From Pseudooceanicola marinus (GTDB taxonomy: Bacteria > Pseudomonadota > Alphaproteobacteria > Rhodobacterales > Rhodobacteraceae), in contig NZ_JAIVMC010000005.1 in assembly GCF_020177265.1 (NCBI RefSeq), positions 1-64,000 on the forward strand: a stretch of DNA of 64,000 nucleotides. Reading direction: 5' to 3'. Positions within the stretch are counted from its first letter, which is position 1. Each line of letters starts with the position of its first letter. A model generated the notes under the pieces. It was not told the DNA's origin. It saw nothing but the letters and a program-made list of their open reading frames with translations, and searched no databases. Positions 44,167 through 54,884 of the stretch are shown here, in pieces. The position numbers and the translations under genes are program-made.

Positions 44167-45279
44167 ATGGGACGGCTCTGTCTGACCCGGCTGGACCTGT
44201 CGCATTTCCGGTCCTGGCGGCGGGGGTCGATCGCGGCCGACGGGCGACCCGTGGCCCTTTGGGGGCCCAATGGCGCCGGCAAGACCAATGTGCTGGAAGC
44301 GGTCTCGATGTTCTCGCCCGGGCGGGGGCTGCGCCGGGCTGCCGCCGACGAGATGGTGCGCCGCCCCGAGGCGATCGGCTGGAAGCTGTCGGGCGTGCTG
44401 CGCAGCCTGCACCAGGTGCATGAAATCGAGATGCAGGTGGAGCCCGGCCAGGGCCGCAGCCTGCGCATCGACGACAAGGCCGCCGCGCAGCTTGCCCTAG
44501 GGCGGATCGCCCGGGTGCTGTGGCTGGTGCCCTCGATGGACCGGCTGTGGATCGAGGCGGCCGAGGGCCGGCGGCGCTTCCTCGACCGGATGGTCCTCAG
44601 CTTCTTTCCCACCCATGCGGATGCCAGCCTCGCCTATGACAAGGCGATGCGCGAACGCAACCGTCTGCTGAAGGACATGGTGCGCGACGCGCATTGGTAT
44701 GCCGCGCTGGAACGGCAGATGGCCGAGGCGGGGGAGGAGATCACCTCCAACCGGCTGCGCGCGCTGCATCTCGTGGCCGAGGCCACCGAGGAGGCCGAGA
44801 CCGCCTTTCCCGCCCCCGAGCTGGCGCTGAGCCACCCCGAGGGCGAGATGGCACAGAGCGCGGCGGACCTGCTGACCGGCTATCAGGAGAGCCGCCGCCG
44901 CGACATGGCCGCCGGGCGCACCCTGCTGGGGCCGCACCGGGTCGACATGGAGGCCTTCTGGGCGGTGAAGGGGATCCCGGCGCGCGATGCCTCCACCGGC
45001 GAACAGAAGGCGCTGCTGGTCAGCCTGATCCTGGCCAATGCACGCGGGCTGGCCCGTGATTTCGGCGCCCCGCCGATCCTCTTGCTGGACGAGGTGGCGG
45101 CGCATCTGGACGCCGACCGCCGCGCGGCGCTTTATGACGAGATCTGCGCCCTGGGCGCCCAGGCCTGGATGACCGGCACCGGTCCGGAGCTGTTTGAAGG
45201 TCTGGGGGATCGGGCGCAGTATCTGGAAGTGACGGAGGAGGCGGGCACCAGCCACGCCGAGGAGAGGAGCGCGCCATGA
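44167..45279 (+). CDS. recF: DNA replication/repair protein RecF
   Basis: SMC-like ATPase that loads RecA at single-strand gaps. The 370-residue product has LDLSHFRSWR, Walker A GPNGAGKT (residues 33-40), a helical middle region, the signature STGEQKALLVSLILANARG and Walker B ILLLDEVAAHLDADRR. It is in the usual place after dnaN. Its stop overlaps the start of the VOC gene (ATGA). Confidence 0.95.
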   Translation: MGRLCLTRLDLSHFRSWRRGSIAADGRPVALWGPNGAGKTNVLEAVSMFSPGRGLRRAAADEMVRRPEAIGWKLSGVLRSLHQVHEIEMQVEPGQGRSLRIDDKAAAQLALGRIARVLWLVPSMDRLWIEAAEGRRRFLDRMVLSFFPTHADASLAYDKAMRERNRLLKDMVRDAHWYAALERQMAEAGEEITSNRLRALHLVAEATEEAETAFPAPELALSHPEGEMAQSAADLLTGYQESRRRDMAAGRTLLGPHRVDMEAFWAVKGIPARDASTGEQKALLVSLILANARGLARDFGAPPILLLDEVAAHLDADRRAALYDEICALGAQAWMTGTGPELFEGLGDRAQYLEVTEEAGTSHAEERSAP

Positions 45280-45710
45280 CGCCGCAACGGGTTTCCCTGA
45301 TCACGCTGGGGGTCGATGACCTCGACCGTGCCCGCACATTCTACGAGGCCCTGGGATGGGTGCCGGCACAGGTGACGCCGGGCATCGTCTTCTTCCAGCT
45401 GGACGGGCAGGCCCTGGGTCTCTTTGGCCGCGCCGCCCTGGCCGAGGATCAAGGACGGCCCGGCACGCCGCTTGGCACCGGGGCGATGACCCTGGCTCAG
45501 AATTTTTCTGACAGGGCAGCGGTGGATGCGGCCTTTGCCCAGGCGCTGGACGCGGGCGCCACGGAGCTGAAAGCGCCTGAAGAGGTCTTCTGGGGCGGCT
45601 ACTCGGGCTATTACGCCGACCCGGACGGCCATGTCTGGGAAGTTGCCCATAACCCCTTCATCACCCTGGACCCGGACACCGGGCGTTTCACCCTGCCGGT
45701 GGCGACATGA
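45276..45710 (+). CDS. VOC-family (glyoxalase-like) protein
   Basis: Product of 144 residues with two beta-alpha-beta-beta-beta modules: SLITLGVDDLDRARTFYEAL near the start and a second half ending in GGYSGYYADPDGHVWEVAHN. This ending is typical of bleomycin-resistance/glyoxalase-like VOC proteins. The substrate is unknown. It is translationally coupled to recF upstream and to the LysE gene downstream, and belongs to a three-gene group separating recF from gyrB. Confidence 0.85.
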   Translation: MTPQRVSLITLGVDDLDRARTFYEALGWVPAQVTPGIVFFQLDGQALGLFGRAALAEDQGRPGTPLGTGAMTLAQNFSDRAAVDAAFAQALDAGATELKAPEEVFWGGYSGYYADPDGHVWEVAHNPFITLDPDTGRFTLPVAT

Positions 45711-46327
45711 CGATGTTGGCCTCTGACCTGGCGCTATATGCCGGCGCGCTCTTCGTGCTGTTCATGACGCCGGGGCCGGTCTGGCTGGCCATCGTGGCGC
45801 GCACCCTGTCGGGCGGCGCGGCCTCGGTCTGGCCGCTGGCCGCGGGCGTGGCCCTGGGGGACATGATCTGGCCGCTGGTGGCGATCCTGGGTCTCGGCTG
45901 GATCGAGGGGCAGGCGGGTAACCTGCTTTGGGTCGTGCGCCTTCTTGGGGCGGCGATGTTCGTCTGGATCGGCATCGGCATCCTGCGCCGGGCAGACGCG
46001 CGGATCACGGCGGACAGTCGGCTGACGCGTCCGGGCCGCCTGGCGGGCTTCCTCGCCGGGCTGGCGGCCATCGCGGGCAACCCCAAGGCGATCCTGTTCT
46101 ACCTCGGCATCCTGCCCAGCTTCGTCGACATCGGTACGGTGACAGTGCCCGACATTGCCGCGATCCTGCTGGTGTCCATGGCCGTGCCCTTCACCGGCAA
46201 CCTGATCTTCGCCGGGTTCGTCGACCGCGTGCGGCGCCTCATCGCCTCGGACCTGGGAATGAAGCGGACCAATATCGTCGCCGGCTGTCTGATGATCTGC
46301 GTCGGCCTGATCCTGCCGTTCACCTGA
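45707..46327 (+). CDS. LysE-family translocator
   Basis: Membrane exporter of 206 residues with six predicted helices. The family signature near the N-terminus is LFVLFMTPGPVWLAIVARTL, and the second conserved part is GFLAGLAAIAGNPKAILFYL. Members of the LysE/RhtB superfamily export amino acids and related solutes; the substrate here is unknown. It overlaps the VOC stop by 4 bases. Confidence 0.88.
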   Translation: MTMLASDLALYAGALFVLFMTPGPVWLAIVARTLSGGAASVWPLAAGVALGDMIWPLVAILGLGWIEGQAGNLLWVVRLLGAAMFVWIGIGILRRADARITADSRLTRPGRLAGFLAGLAAIAGNPKAILFYLGILPSFVDIGTVTVPDIAAILLVSMAVPFTGNLIFAGFVDRVRRLIASDLGMKRTNIVAGCLMICVGLILPFT

Positions 46328-46406
46328 ACACAGCCAGAGCGTCGCCACCCCGACCGGCGCGTTTCGCGCTAGTCTGCCTGGGAGACTCACGCTGGAGGAA
46401 GCTGCG

Positions 46407-47012
46407 ATGATGACGTTCTACTGGGCCCCGCAAAGCCGCGCCGGGCGGATGTTCTGGGCCCTGGAAGAGGTGGAGGCTAACTACGAGGTGGCCACGGTCG
46501 ATTTCCGGTCCGACCCGCCGGTCCACCCCGAGGGGTTCACCGCAGCCTCGCCCCTGCGGAAGGTGCCCGCGCTGCGGGATGGCGCGCTGGAGATGGCCGA
46601 CAGCGCGGCGATCGCGCTCTATCTGGCCGACCGCTACGCGCCGAGACGGCTGGCGCCCGCGCTGGATGAACCTGATCGGGGCGCCTTCCTGACCTGGCTC
46701 TTCTACACCCCCTCGGTGCTGGAACCCGCCATGGTGGAGAAGATGGCCGATCTGCCGCCCCGCCCGCAGTCCTATGCCTGGGGCAATTTCGACCGCGCGC
46801 TTGGCGCCGTCGAGGCGCGGCTGGAGGGGCGCGACTGGCTAGTGGGAGAAGCCTTCTCCATGGCCGACCTGATGGTGTCCGGCACGCTGCAGTTCATGCA
46901 GATCTTCGGCATGCTGACGCCTTCCTCCCGACAGGCCACCTGGATGGAGCGCTGTTTTTCCCGTCCCGCCTACGCCGCGGGACGCGCCCGCGAAACGGCG
47001 CTGATGGCGTGA
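46407..47012 (+). CDS. Glutathione S-transferase family protein
   Basis: Product of 201 residues with a thioredoxin-like N-terminal domain (FYWAPQSRAGRMFWALEEVE), the glutathione-binding cis-Pro region KVPALRDGALEMADSAAIALY, and an all-helical C-terminal domain (DWLVGEAFSMADLMVSGTLQ). A Ser near residue 8 (APQSR) may take the catalytic role. GGAGGA precedes the ATG. Substrate is unknown. Confidence 0.9.
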   Translation: MMTFYWAPQSRAGRMFWALEEVEANYEVATVDFRSDPPVHPEGFTAASPLRKVPALRDGALEMADSAAIALYLADRYAPRRLAPALDEPDRGAFLTWLFYTPSVLEPAMVEKMADLPPRPQSYAWGNFDRALGAVEARLEGRDWLVGEAFSMADLMVSGTLQFMQIFGMLTPSSRQATWMERCFSRPAYAAGRARETALMA

Positions 47013-47165
47013 TTGCAGGCGCGTTGGCGCGCCGCGTACCGGCGGGGCGTGGAAGCCCCGCCACCACCCCCGAAAGAGCCCTGCTTCCCGGCCTGCGCAG
47101 ACGGCGCCGCGGCCCTGCCGGGAACGCCAAAAAAGCGTGTCATTCGCGTGACATTCCCCCTGTGA

Positions 47166-49622
<2,457 letters not shown>

Positions 49623-49645
49623 TCCTGCACCGGGATCGCGCAACG

Positions 49646-49682
49646 AAAAGGACCCGGGCCGAACTGGCCGCGGGTCCTTTTT
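49646..49682. terminator. Bidirectional terminator between gyrB and the DeoR gene
   Basis: AAAAGGACCC (49646-49655) pairs with GGGTCCTTTT (49672-49681), with an inner GGCC/GGCC stem, A-run on the left and T-run on the right. It can end both the gyrB and the convergent DeoR-family transcripts. Confidence 0.92.
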
Positions 49683-49715
49683 CATAGGATGCCGACAAAG
49701 GTCTGCAGCTGCGGC

Positions 49716-50516
49716 CTACATCTGCGCGATGACGAACTCGGGCACTGGGGTCGGGAACCTCTGGCGGCTCTTGTCGGTCAGGCCCTCGTCGGTGATGATC
49801 CGGGTGATCTGCTCGATCGGCACGGTGCGATGCAGGGCGCGTTCCATGAAACGGGCACTGTCGGCCAGCAGAATCACTTCGCGCGCGGCGGCGACCATGG
49901 TGCGTTTCATCTGGCTCATCTCGATGGCGGTTTCCGACACACATTCCTCGTCCACCGCCGCCGCCGACATGAAGAAGATATCGCAACGGATGTTTTCCAG
50001 GAACGCCTCGCCCGGGGCGCCCAGCAGGCTGTAGCTGCCCGGGCGACAGGTACCGCCGGGCACGTGCAGCTTGATGTTCTCATGATAGGTCAGCGCACCG
50101 GCAACGTAGAGGTCATTGGTGATCACCGTCAGCGGCATCGACAGCTTGGCCAGCTCATCCGCCAGCAGGTGACAGACCACGCCGCCGGTGTCGATCAGCA
50201 GCGACTGGTTCGGACTGACGAAGCGCAGCGCCTCGCGCACGATGGCCTGCTTTTCCTCCACCGCCGTGCGGCGCGACACGTCCGTTGACGGCTCCCATGT
50301 GGCGCGGTTGCGCACGGCCACGGCACCGCCATGAGTGCGCTTCACCAGCCCTTCGGAGGCCAGCACGTCGAGGTCTCGCCGGATGGTGGAGACGGAGATG
50401 CCGAACATCCGCGCCAAATCCTGGCTGGCACCGGAGTGATTGGCCTCGAACCACTCGATCAGATGCTGTCGCCGCGCGGCCGGCAGCATTTCCTCGTTCA
50501 GCGGCAATTCGGACAT
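49716..50516 (-). CDS. DeoR/GlpR-family transcriptional regulator
   Basis: Repressor-type protein of 266 residues with an N-terminal helix-turn-helix (residues about 20-55, ARMFGISVSTIRRDLDVLAS, then the GLVKRTHGGAV wing) and a DeoR C-terminal sugar-phosphate sensor domain (LLIDTGGVVCHLLADEL, DIFFMSAAAVDEECV). Such regulators usually respond to phosphorylated sugars or polyols. Divergent from the FAD oxidoreductase at 51011, which is its likeliest target; this is inference from position. Confidence 0.9.
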   Translation of the reverse strand: MSELPLNEEMLPAARRQHLIEWFEANHSGASQDLARMFGISVSTIRRDLDVLASEGLVKRTHGGAVAVRNRATWEPSTDVSRRTAVEEKQAIVREALRFVSPNQSLLIDTGGVVCHLLADELAKLSMPLTVITNDLYVAGALTYHENIKLHVPGGTCRPGSYSLLGAPGEAFLENIRCDIFFMSAAAVDEECVSETAIEMSQMKRTMVAAAREVILLADSARFMERALHRTVPIEQITRIITDEGLTDKSRQRFPTPVPEFVIAQM

Positions 50517-51010
50517 GCAGCTCCCCTCTCATCACGCAGCATCGCGCCTGCGCGCCCCGGACCTTGGGATAGGTACGGAAAGACAGGCCATCGGGCAACC
50601 GGAAGGCGGGCGGGTGCCGCAGCGGCGCGGGGCGCTTGCCCCGGCTCTTGCGGGGCGATCGGCAGAGCCGGACGCGCCGCGGCAAGACCGGGACCTGTGA
50701 CAAACCGTGCAGCCTTCTGCACGTTTTCGCGCATCACGCGCTGCGTCCGGCGGCCGGCACGCGCAATTCCCTGTCGCTCAGCCGGCACCCGGCTGGATCC
50801 CTCTGTCATACTGCGCCCTCTCTGTCGGTCCGCATCCCCTGGTATCCCTGCGCCAGAGGTATAGTCGCGCAGCAAATTGCTCATACCTGGCCGTTTACAA
50901 ATCTATTGCGCATATTTCTACCATACTCTACCACGAACGCGCAAACACTCCCTCATCGACGAGGGGGCGCCCGAGTCGGGCGACCAGGACGACAGGAACG
51001 GACCCTTTCC
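50517..51010. other. Divergent intergenic region between DeoR and FAD oxidoreductase genes
   Basis: These 494 bases are GC-rich near the DeoR gene and AT-rich from about 50870 to 50950, where the oxidoreductase promoter likely lies. A direct repeat TCTACCA occurs at 50917-50923 and 50927-50933, one helical turn apart, and could be a regulator site. No gene is seen. Confidence 0.45.
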
Positions 51011-52342
51011 ATGATACTCGACGTGCTCCAACGCATTGAAACGGACACGCAACTGCCCGACGCGGCTGACGTGGTCATCATCGGCGGCGGCATCGCCGGC
51101 GTGACCGCAACCCTTTTCCTCGCCGAGGCGGGGCTGAAGGTCGTCCTGTGCGAAAAGGGCGTCATCGCGGGCGAACAGAGCAGCCGCAACTGGGGCTGGG
51201 TGCGCCAGATGGGTCGCGACCCGGTGGAGCTGCCGCTGACCATGGGCAGCCTCGACATCTGGCGCGGCATGGACAAGCGGTTCGGCATCGACACCGGCTT
51301 CCGCGAGACGGGCATCACCTATGTCTGCCGCACCCCGCGCGAGGTGAAGGAGTTCGCCGACTGGGCCGACCTGGCGGATCGCATCGGCATGGCGTCGGAA
51401 CGGCTGGACCCGGCGGCCCTGGCGCGCAAGCTGCCGGCGATTGCCCGCGACCGGTTCAAGTTCGCCCTGCACACCAAGGATGATGGCCGCGCGGAACCCT
51501 GGCGTGCCGTGCCGCAGATGGCCATGGCCGCCCGCCGCCTGGGCGCCACCATCATCGAGAACTGCGCCGTGCGCGGTGTCGAGACCAGCGCCGGCCACCT
51601 GTCCGAGGTGGTGACCGAGAAGGGCACCATCCGGACCGAGCGCGCGATCCTCGCCGGCGGGGCCTGGTCGCGGATGTTCCTGGGCAACAAGGGCGTCAAC
51701 TTCCCCCAGCTGAAGCTGCACGGCACCGTGGCCCGGGTGGAGATCGACGGCGATGCCGGCGACATGCCCGTGGGCGGCGGCGACTTTGCCTTCCGCAAGC
51801 GGCTGGACGGCGGCTATACCGTGGCGCGGCGCAACTGGAACGTGGCGCAGATCACCCCCGACAGCTTCCGCCTGCTGGGCACCTACCTGCCCACGCTGAT
51901 GTCCAGCTGGCGCGAGATCCAGGTGCGGCTGAACGGCGAGTTCCTGAAGGAAGCGGGCATGCCGCGCAAATGGGGTCATGACCAGCAGACCACCTTCGAG
52001 AAGATCCGCACCCTCGATCCGCAGCCGATGGAGCACTACAACCGCCACGCGCTGAAGAACCTGGCGCGCGCCTTCCCCGTTTTCGCCGGCGCGCGGATGA
52101 CCCACAGCTGGGCCGGCCTGATCGACGCGACCCCCGATGCGATCCCCGCCATCGGCCCGGTGAAGGAAATCCCCGGCCTCTTCCTCAGCTCCGGTTATTC
52201 CGGCCACGGCTTCGGCTCTGGCCCGGGGGGCGGTCAGCTGGTGTCGGATCTGGTGCGTGGCGTCACGCCCACCTTCGACCCCGAACCCTTCAGCCTGGAG
52301 CGGTTCAAGACAAAGGGCCTGCGCCCCGGCGGCGCAGCGTAA
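51011..52342 (+). CDS. FAD-dependent oxidoreductase (DAO family)
   Basis: Flavoenzyme of 443 residues. FAD-binding Rossmann motif VVIIGGGIAGVTATLFLAEA (residues about 22-41), then LCEKGVIAGEQSSRNWGWVR, a signature seen in amine/amino-acid oxidases of the D-amino-acid-oxidase family, and the C-terminal FLSSGYSGHGFGSGPGGGQL loop. The SRNWGWVR stretch places it in the group that includes gamma-glutamylputrescine-type oxidases, but the substrate cannot be told. The long upstream open frame is rejected; homology starts at ATG 51011. A terminator follows at 52361. Confidence 0.87.
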   Translation: MILDVLQRIETDTQLPDAADVVIIGGGIAGVTATLFLAEAGLKVVLCEKGVIAGEQSSRNWGWVRQMGRDPVELPLTMGSLDIWRGMDKRFGIDTGFRETGITYVCRTPREVKEFADWADLADRIGMASERLDPAALARKLPAIARDRFKFALHTKDDGRAEPWRAVPQMAMAARRLGATIIENCAVRGVETSAGHLSEVVTEKGTIRTERAILAGGAWSRMFLGNKGVNFPQLKLHGTVARVEIDGDAGDMPVGGGDFAFRKRLDGGYTVARRNWNVAQITPDSFRLLGTYLPTLMSSWREIQVRLNGEFLKEAGMPRKWGHDQQTTFEKIRTLDPQPMEHYNRHALKNLARAFPVFAGARMTHSWAGLIDATPDAIPAIGPVKEIPGLFLSSGYSGHGFGSGPGGGQLVSDLVRGVTPTFDPEPFSLERFKTKGLRPGGAA

Positions 52343-52360
52343 CGGCGCCCCGCCCGGAAT

Positions 52361-52394
52361 GAAAAGCCCCCGCGCCACGGCACGGGGGCTTTTC
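52361..52394. terminator. Bidirectional terminator between oxidoreductase and M19 genes
   Basis: GAAAAGCCCCCG (52361-52372) pairs with CGGGGGCTTTTC (52383-52394) over a 10-base loop. A- and T-runs on either side suit both convergent transcripts. Confidence 0.92.
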
Positions 52395-52432
52395 AATGCG
52401 CTACGCCCGGGGGCCTGCCCCTGACGCGGAGA

Positions 52433-53401
52433 TCACCACACGCGGTCGAGCAGCGACAGCCAGTTTTCCCCCATCACCCGGCGGATCTTGGTTTCCGACC
52501 AGCCCGCGCGTTCCATCGCGGCGGTCAGGTTGGGGAAATCGGCGATGGATTCCAGCCCGTCGGGGAACTCGACCTCCCAGATCTCGGTCAGCTGGCGGGC
52601 ATAGCCCTTGTCGCGGTTCAGGTATTCGAAGAACTTCGCGCCATAGCCCATGGTGAAATCGGTGCCGAAGCCCACGCGTTCCTCGCCCACCAGATTGACG
52701 ATGTAGTCGATGGCAGCGACGTAATCATCGACGGTGGCGTTGTTGCCCGCGGCCAGGAAGGGCGGGAACATGGTGACGCCGACGAAACCGTCCTTGTCGG
52801 CGATGAAACGCAGCTGTTCGTCCGACTTGTTGCGCGGATGCGGCTTGAGGCCCGCAGGCAGACAGTGGGAATAGGCCACGGGTTTCTTCGAGGCCAGGAT
52901 CACCTCTTCCGAGGTCTTGGGGCCCACGTGGCTCAGGTCGCACAGCATGCCGACGCGGTTCATCTCGGCCACCACCTCGTGCCCGAAGTCCGACAGCCCG
53001 CTGTCGGTGCCCTCATAGCAGCCCGAGCCGACCAGGTTCTGGGTGTTGTAGGTCATCTGCACGATGCCCACGCCCTGCTCCTTGAACAGCTCGATGAACT
53101 CCAGCCGGTCCTCGAAGGCGGTGGTGTTCTGGAAGCCCAGCACGACAGCGGTCTTGCCGAAGGCCTTGGCCTGGCGGATGTCCTCGACCGTCTTCGCCTT
53201 GACGATCAGATCGCCGTGCTGCTGGAACTGGCGGTTCCAGTCGCCGATGGCCAGCATCGTGTCGCGGAAGTTCTCCCAGACCGAACAGGTGCAGTTGGCC
53301 GCGGTCAGCCCGCCCGCCTGCATCGCCTCGAACACCGGGCGGCCCCAGTCGGAAATAATGAGACCGTCAAAGACGATCAGATCGTCGTGCAGCGTGGTCA
53401 T
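52433..53401 (-). CDS. M19 (renal dipeptidase)-family protein with altered metal site
   Basis: TIM-barrel amidohydrolase-type protein of 322 residues. Retained M19 features are CDLSHVG (His), VAYSHCLPAGLKPHPRN (His and RN) and VGFGTDF (Asp). The N-terminal metal motif H-x-D of classical members is not present: the equivalent reads FDGLIISDWGRPV. The bridging Glu (usually in GIEGG) aligns with GFQN here. The enzyme may thus use one metal or another chemistry. It ends the Liv-type ABC operon, so its substrate is probably what the transporter imports; both are unknown. Confidence 0.85.
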   Translation of the reverse strand: MTTLHDDLIVFDGLIISDWGRPVFEAMQAGGLTAANCTCSVWENFRDTMLAIGDWNRQFQQHGDLIVKAKTVEDIRQAKAFGKTAVVLGFQNTTAFEDRLEFIELFKEQGVGIVQMTYNTQNLVGSGCYEGTDSGLSDFGHEVVAEMNRVGMLCDLSHVGPKTSEEVILASKKPVAYSHCLPAGLKPHPRNKSDEQLRFIADKDGFVGVTMFPPFLAAGNNATVDDYVAAIDYIVNLVGEERVGFGTDFTMGYGAKFFEYLNRDKGYARQLTEIWEVEFPDGLESIADFPNLTAAMERAGWSETKIRRVMGENWLSLLDRVW

Positions 53402-53416
53402 GTGGTGGTCCTTCGT

Positions 53417-54130
53417 TCAGAGATAGATATTGCGCACGATGGCGTCGTGATCGCCGGCCATGGCGCGCACGTCGCCGCCGTCGACCACGGCACCGTCGCG
53501 CAGGACGATGAAGCGGTCGGCGGCGCGGAAGGCGAGGTTGAGGTTCTGCTCGACCATCAGCAGGGTCACCCCTTCGGCCTTCAGCGCGTCGATGATCAGG
53601 GCGATCTCCTCGCAGAATTGCGGCGACAGCCCGCCCGAGGGTTCATCCAGCAGCAGCAGCCGGGGCCCGGACATCATCGCCCGCCCGATCGCCACCATCT
53701 GCTGTTCGCCGCCCGACAGGGTGCGGGTGGCCTGGCGGCGCCGTTCGGCCAGCCGGGGGAAGCGGTCGTAGACATGGGCCAGGGTCTGCGACAGCGCCTT
53801 GCCGCCGCGCCGCATGGCGCCCAGGCGCAGGTTGTCCTCCACCGTCAGGTCCGGAAAGAGGTCCCGCGCCTGGCTGACCTGGGCGATGCCATGGCCAAAG
53901 ATCTTGTGCGGCGGCAGGCCCGCCGTTTCCGTGCCATCGAACAGCACTGATCCGGAGGTCGGCGTGACGAAACCGCAAACCGCGTTGAGAGAGGTCGATT
54001 TGCCTGACCCGTTGGCCCCCAGCAGGGTCAGGCATTCACCGGGCAGAACATCGTAGGTGGCGCCGCGCAGGATGGGTTTCTTGCCATAGCCCACGTGCAG
54101 GTCGCGGATCTTCAGAAGCGGTTCAGGCAT
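53417..54130 (-). CDS. Liv-type ABC transporter, ATP-binding protein (LivF-like)
   Basis: Nucleotide-binding subunit of 237 residues with Walker A GANGSGKST, signature LSGGEQQMVAIGRAMM and Walker B LLLLDEPSGGLSP. It belongs to the branched-chain amino acid (HAAT) group, second ATPase type. ATG 54130 overlaps the LivG-like gene by 8 bases; a TTG 6 bases upstream is an alternative. It is the penultimate gene of the ABC-M19 operon. Confidence 0.93.
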   Translation of the reverse strand: MPEPLLKIRDLHVGYGKKPILRGATYDVLPGECLTLLGANGSGKSTSLNAVCGFVTPTSGSVLFDGTETAGLPPHKIFGHGIAQVSQARDLFPDLTVEDNLRLGAMRRGGKALSQTLAHVYDRFPRLAERRRQATRTLSGGEQQMVAIGRAMMSGPRLLLLDEPSGGLSPQFCEEIALIIDALKAEGVTLLMVEQNLNLAFRAADRFIVLRDGAVVDGGDVRAMAGDHDAIVRNIYL

Positions 54131-54884
54131 GTCCAAGGTAGGCCTCCAACACGGCGCGGTCTTCGCGGATTTCCTCAGGCGTCCCCTCGGCGATGCGGGC
54201 GCCGGCGGCCATCACAAGGATGCGGTCGGCGGCGGCCATCACCAGTTCCACCGCGTGTTCGATCAGCAGGATGCCGACGCCCTTCTCCCCCGCCAGACGG
54301 TGGATGATCTCCATCATCTGGGCGCGGGCCACGGGCGACAGGCCCACGGCGGGTTCGTCCAGCAGCAGCACCGGCGGGTCCGAGGCGACGGTGCGCACGA
54401 TCTCGACGATGCGCTGTTGCCCGCCCGAAAGGTCGCCCGCCCGGGTGTCGGCCATATGGTCCATCGACATCAGCTTCAGCAGCTCACGGGCGCGGTGGAT
54501 GTTCTCGGCCTCGGATTTCAGCGCGGCGGACCGGCCCAGAAGGATGTCCAGGAACGACCCCTCGGTCTGGGCGTGCAGCCCGGTCATCACGTTCTCCAGC
54601 ACGGTCAGCGCCGGGAACAGCCCGCCGTTCTGGAAGGTGCGGCGCACCCCCTGTTCGGCGATCTCATGCGGGGTCAGCTGGGTCAGTTCCTGCCCCTTCA
54701 GAAAGACGGTGCCGGAGGTCGGGGTGACATAGCCCGAGATGGCGTTGAACAGGGTCGACTTGCCCGCCCCATTGGGGCCGATGACGGCGCGCACGTTGCC
54801 CTCTTCCAGGGTGAAGGACACGTCATCCAGCGCGGTCAGCCCGGAAAAGCGGACCGACAAGCCTTTTACGTCAAGCAGGGTCAT
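54123..54884 (-). CDS. Liv-type ABC transporter, ATP-binding protein (LivG-like)
   Basis: Nucleotide-binding subunit of 253 residues with Walker A GPNGAGKSTL, signature LSGGQQRIVEIVR, Walker B VLLLDEPAVGLSP, and the LivG-type C-terminal EGTPEEIREDRAVLEAYLG. ATG 54884 with GGGAGG just upstream is chosen; the longer open frame upstream overlaps LivM and is not coding. It overlaps the LivM-like gene by 4 bases. Confidence 0.94.
   Translation of the reverse strand: MTLLDVKGLSVRFSGLTALDDVSFTLEEGNVRAVIGPNGAGKSTLFNAISGYVTPTSGTVFLKGQELTQLTPHEIAEQGVRRTFQNGGLFPALTVLENVMTGLHAQTEGSFLDILLGRSAALKSEAENIHRARELLKLMSMDHMADTRAGDLSGGQQRIVEIVRTVASDPPVLLLDEPAVGLSPVARAQMMEIIHRLAGEKGVGILLIEHAVELVMAAADRILVMAAGARIAEGTPEEIREDRAVLEAYLGHA

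Noticed and set aside
50636-51010. N-terminal extension of the FAD oxidoreductase
   Set aside because: The frame is open but lacks protein-like sequence, and homology begins at the ATG at 51011; the stretch contains the AT-rich promoter region.
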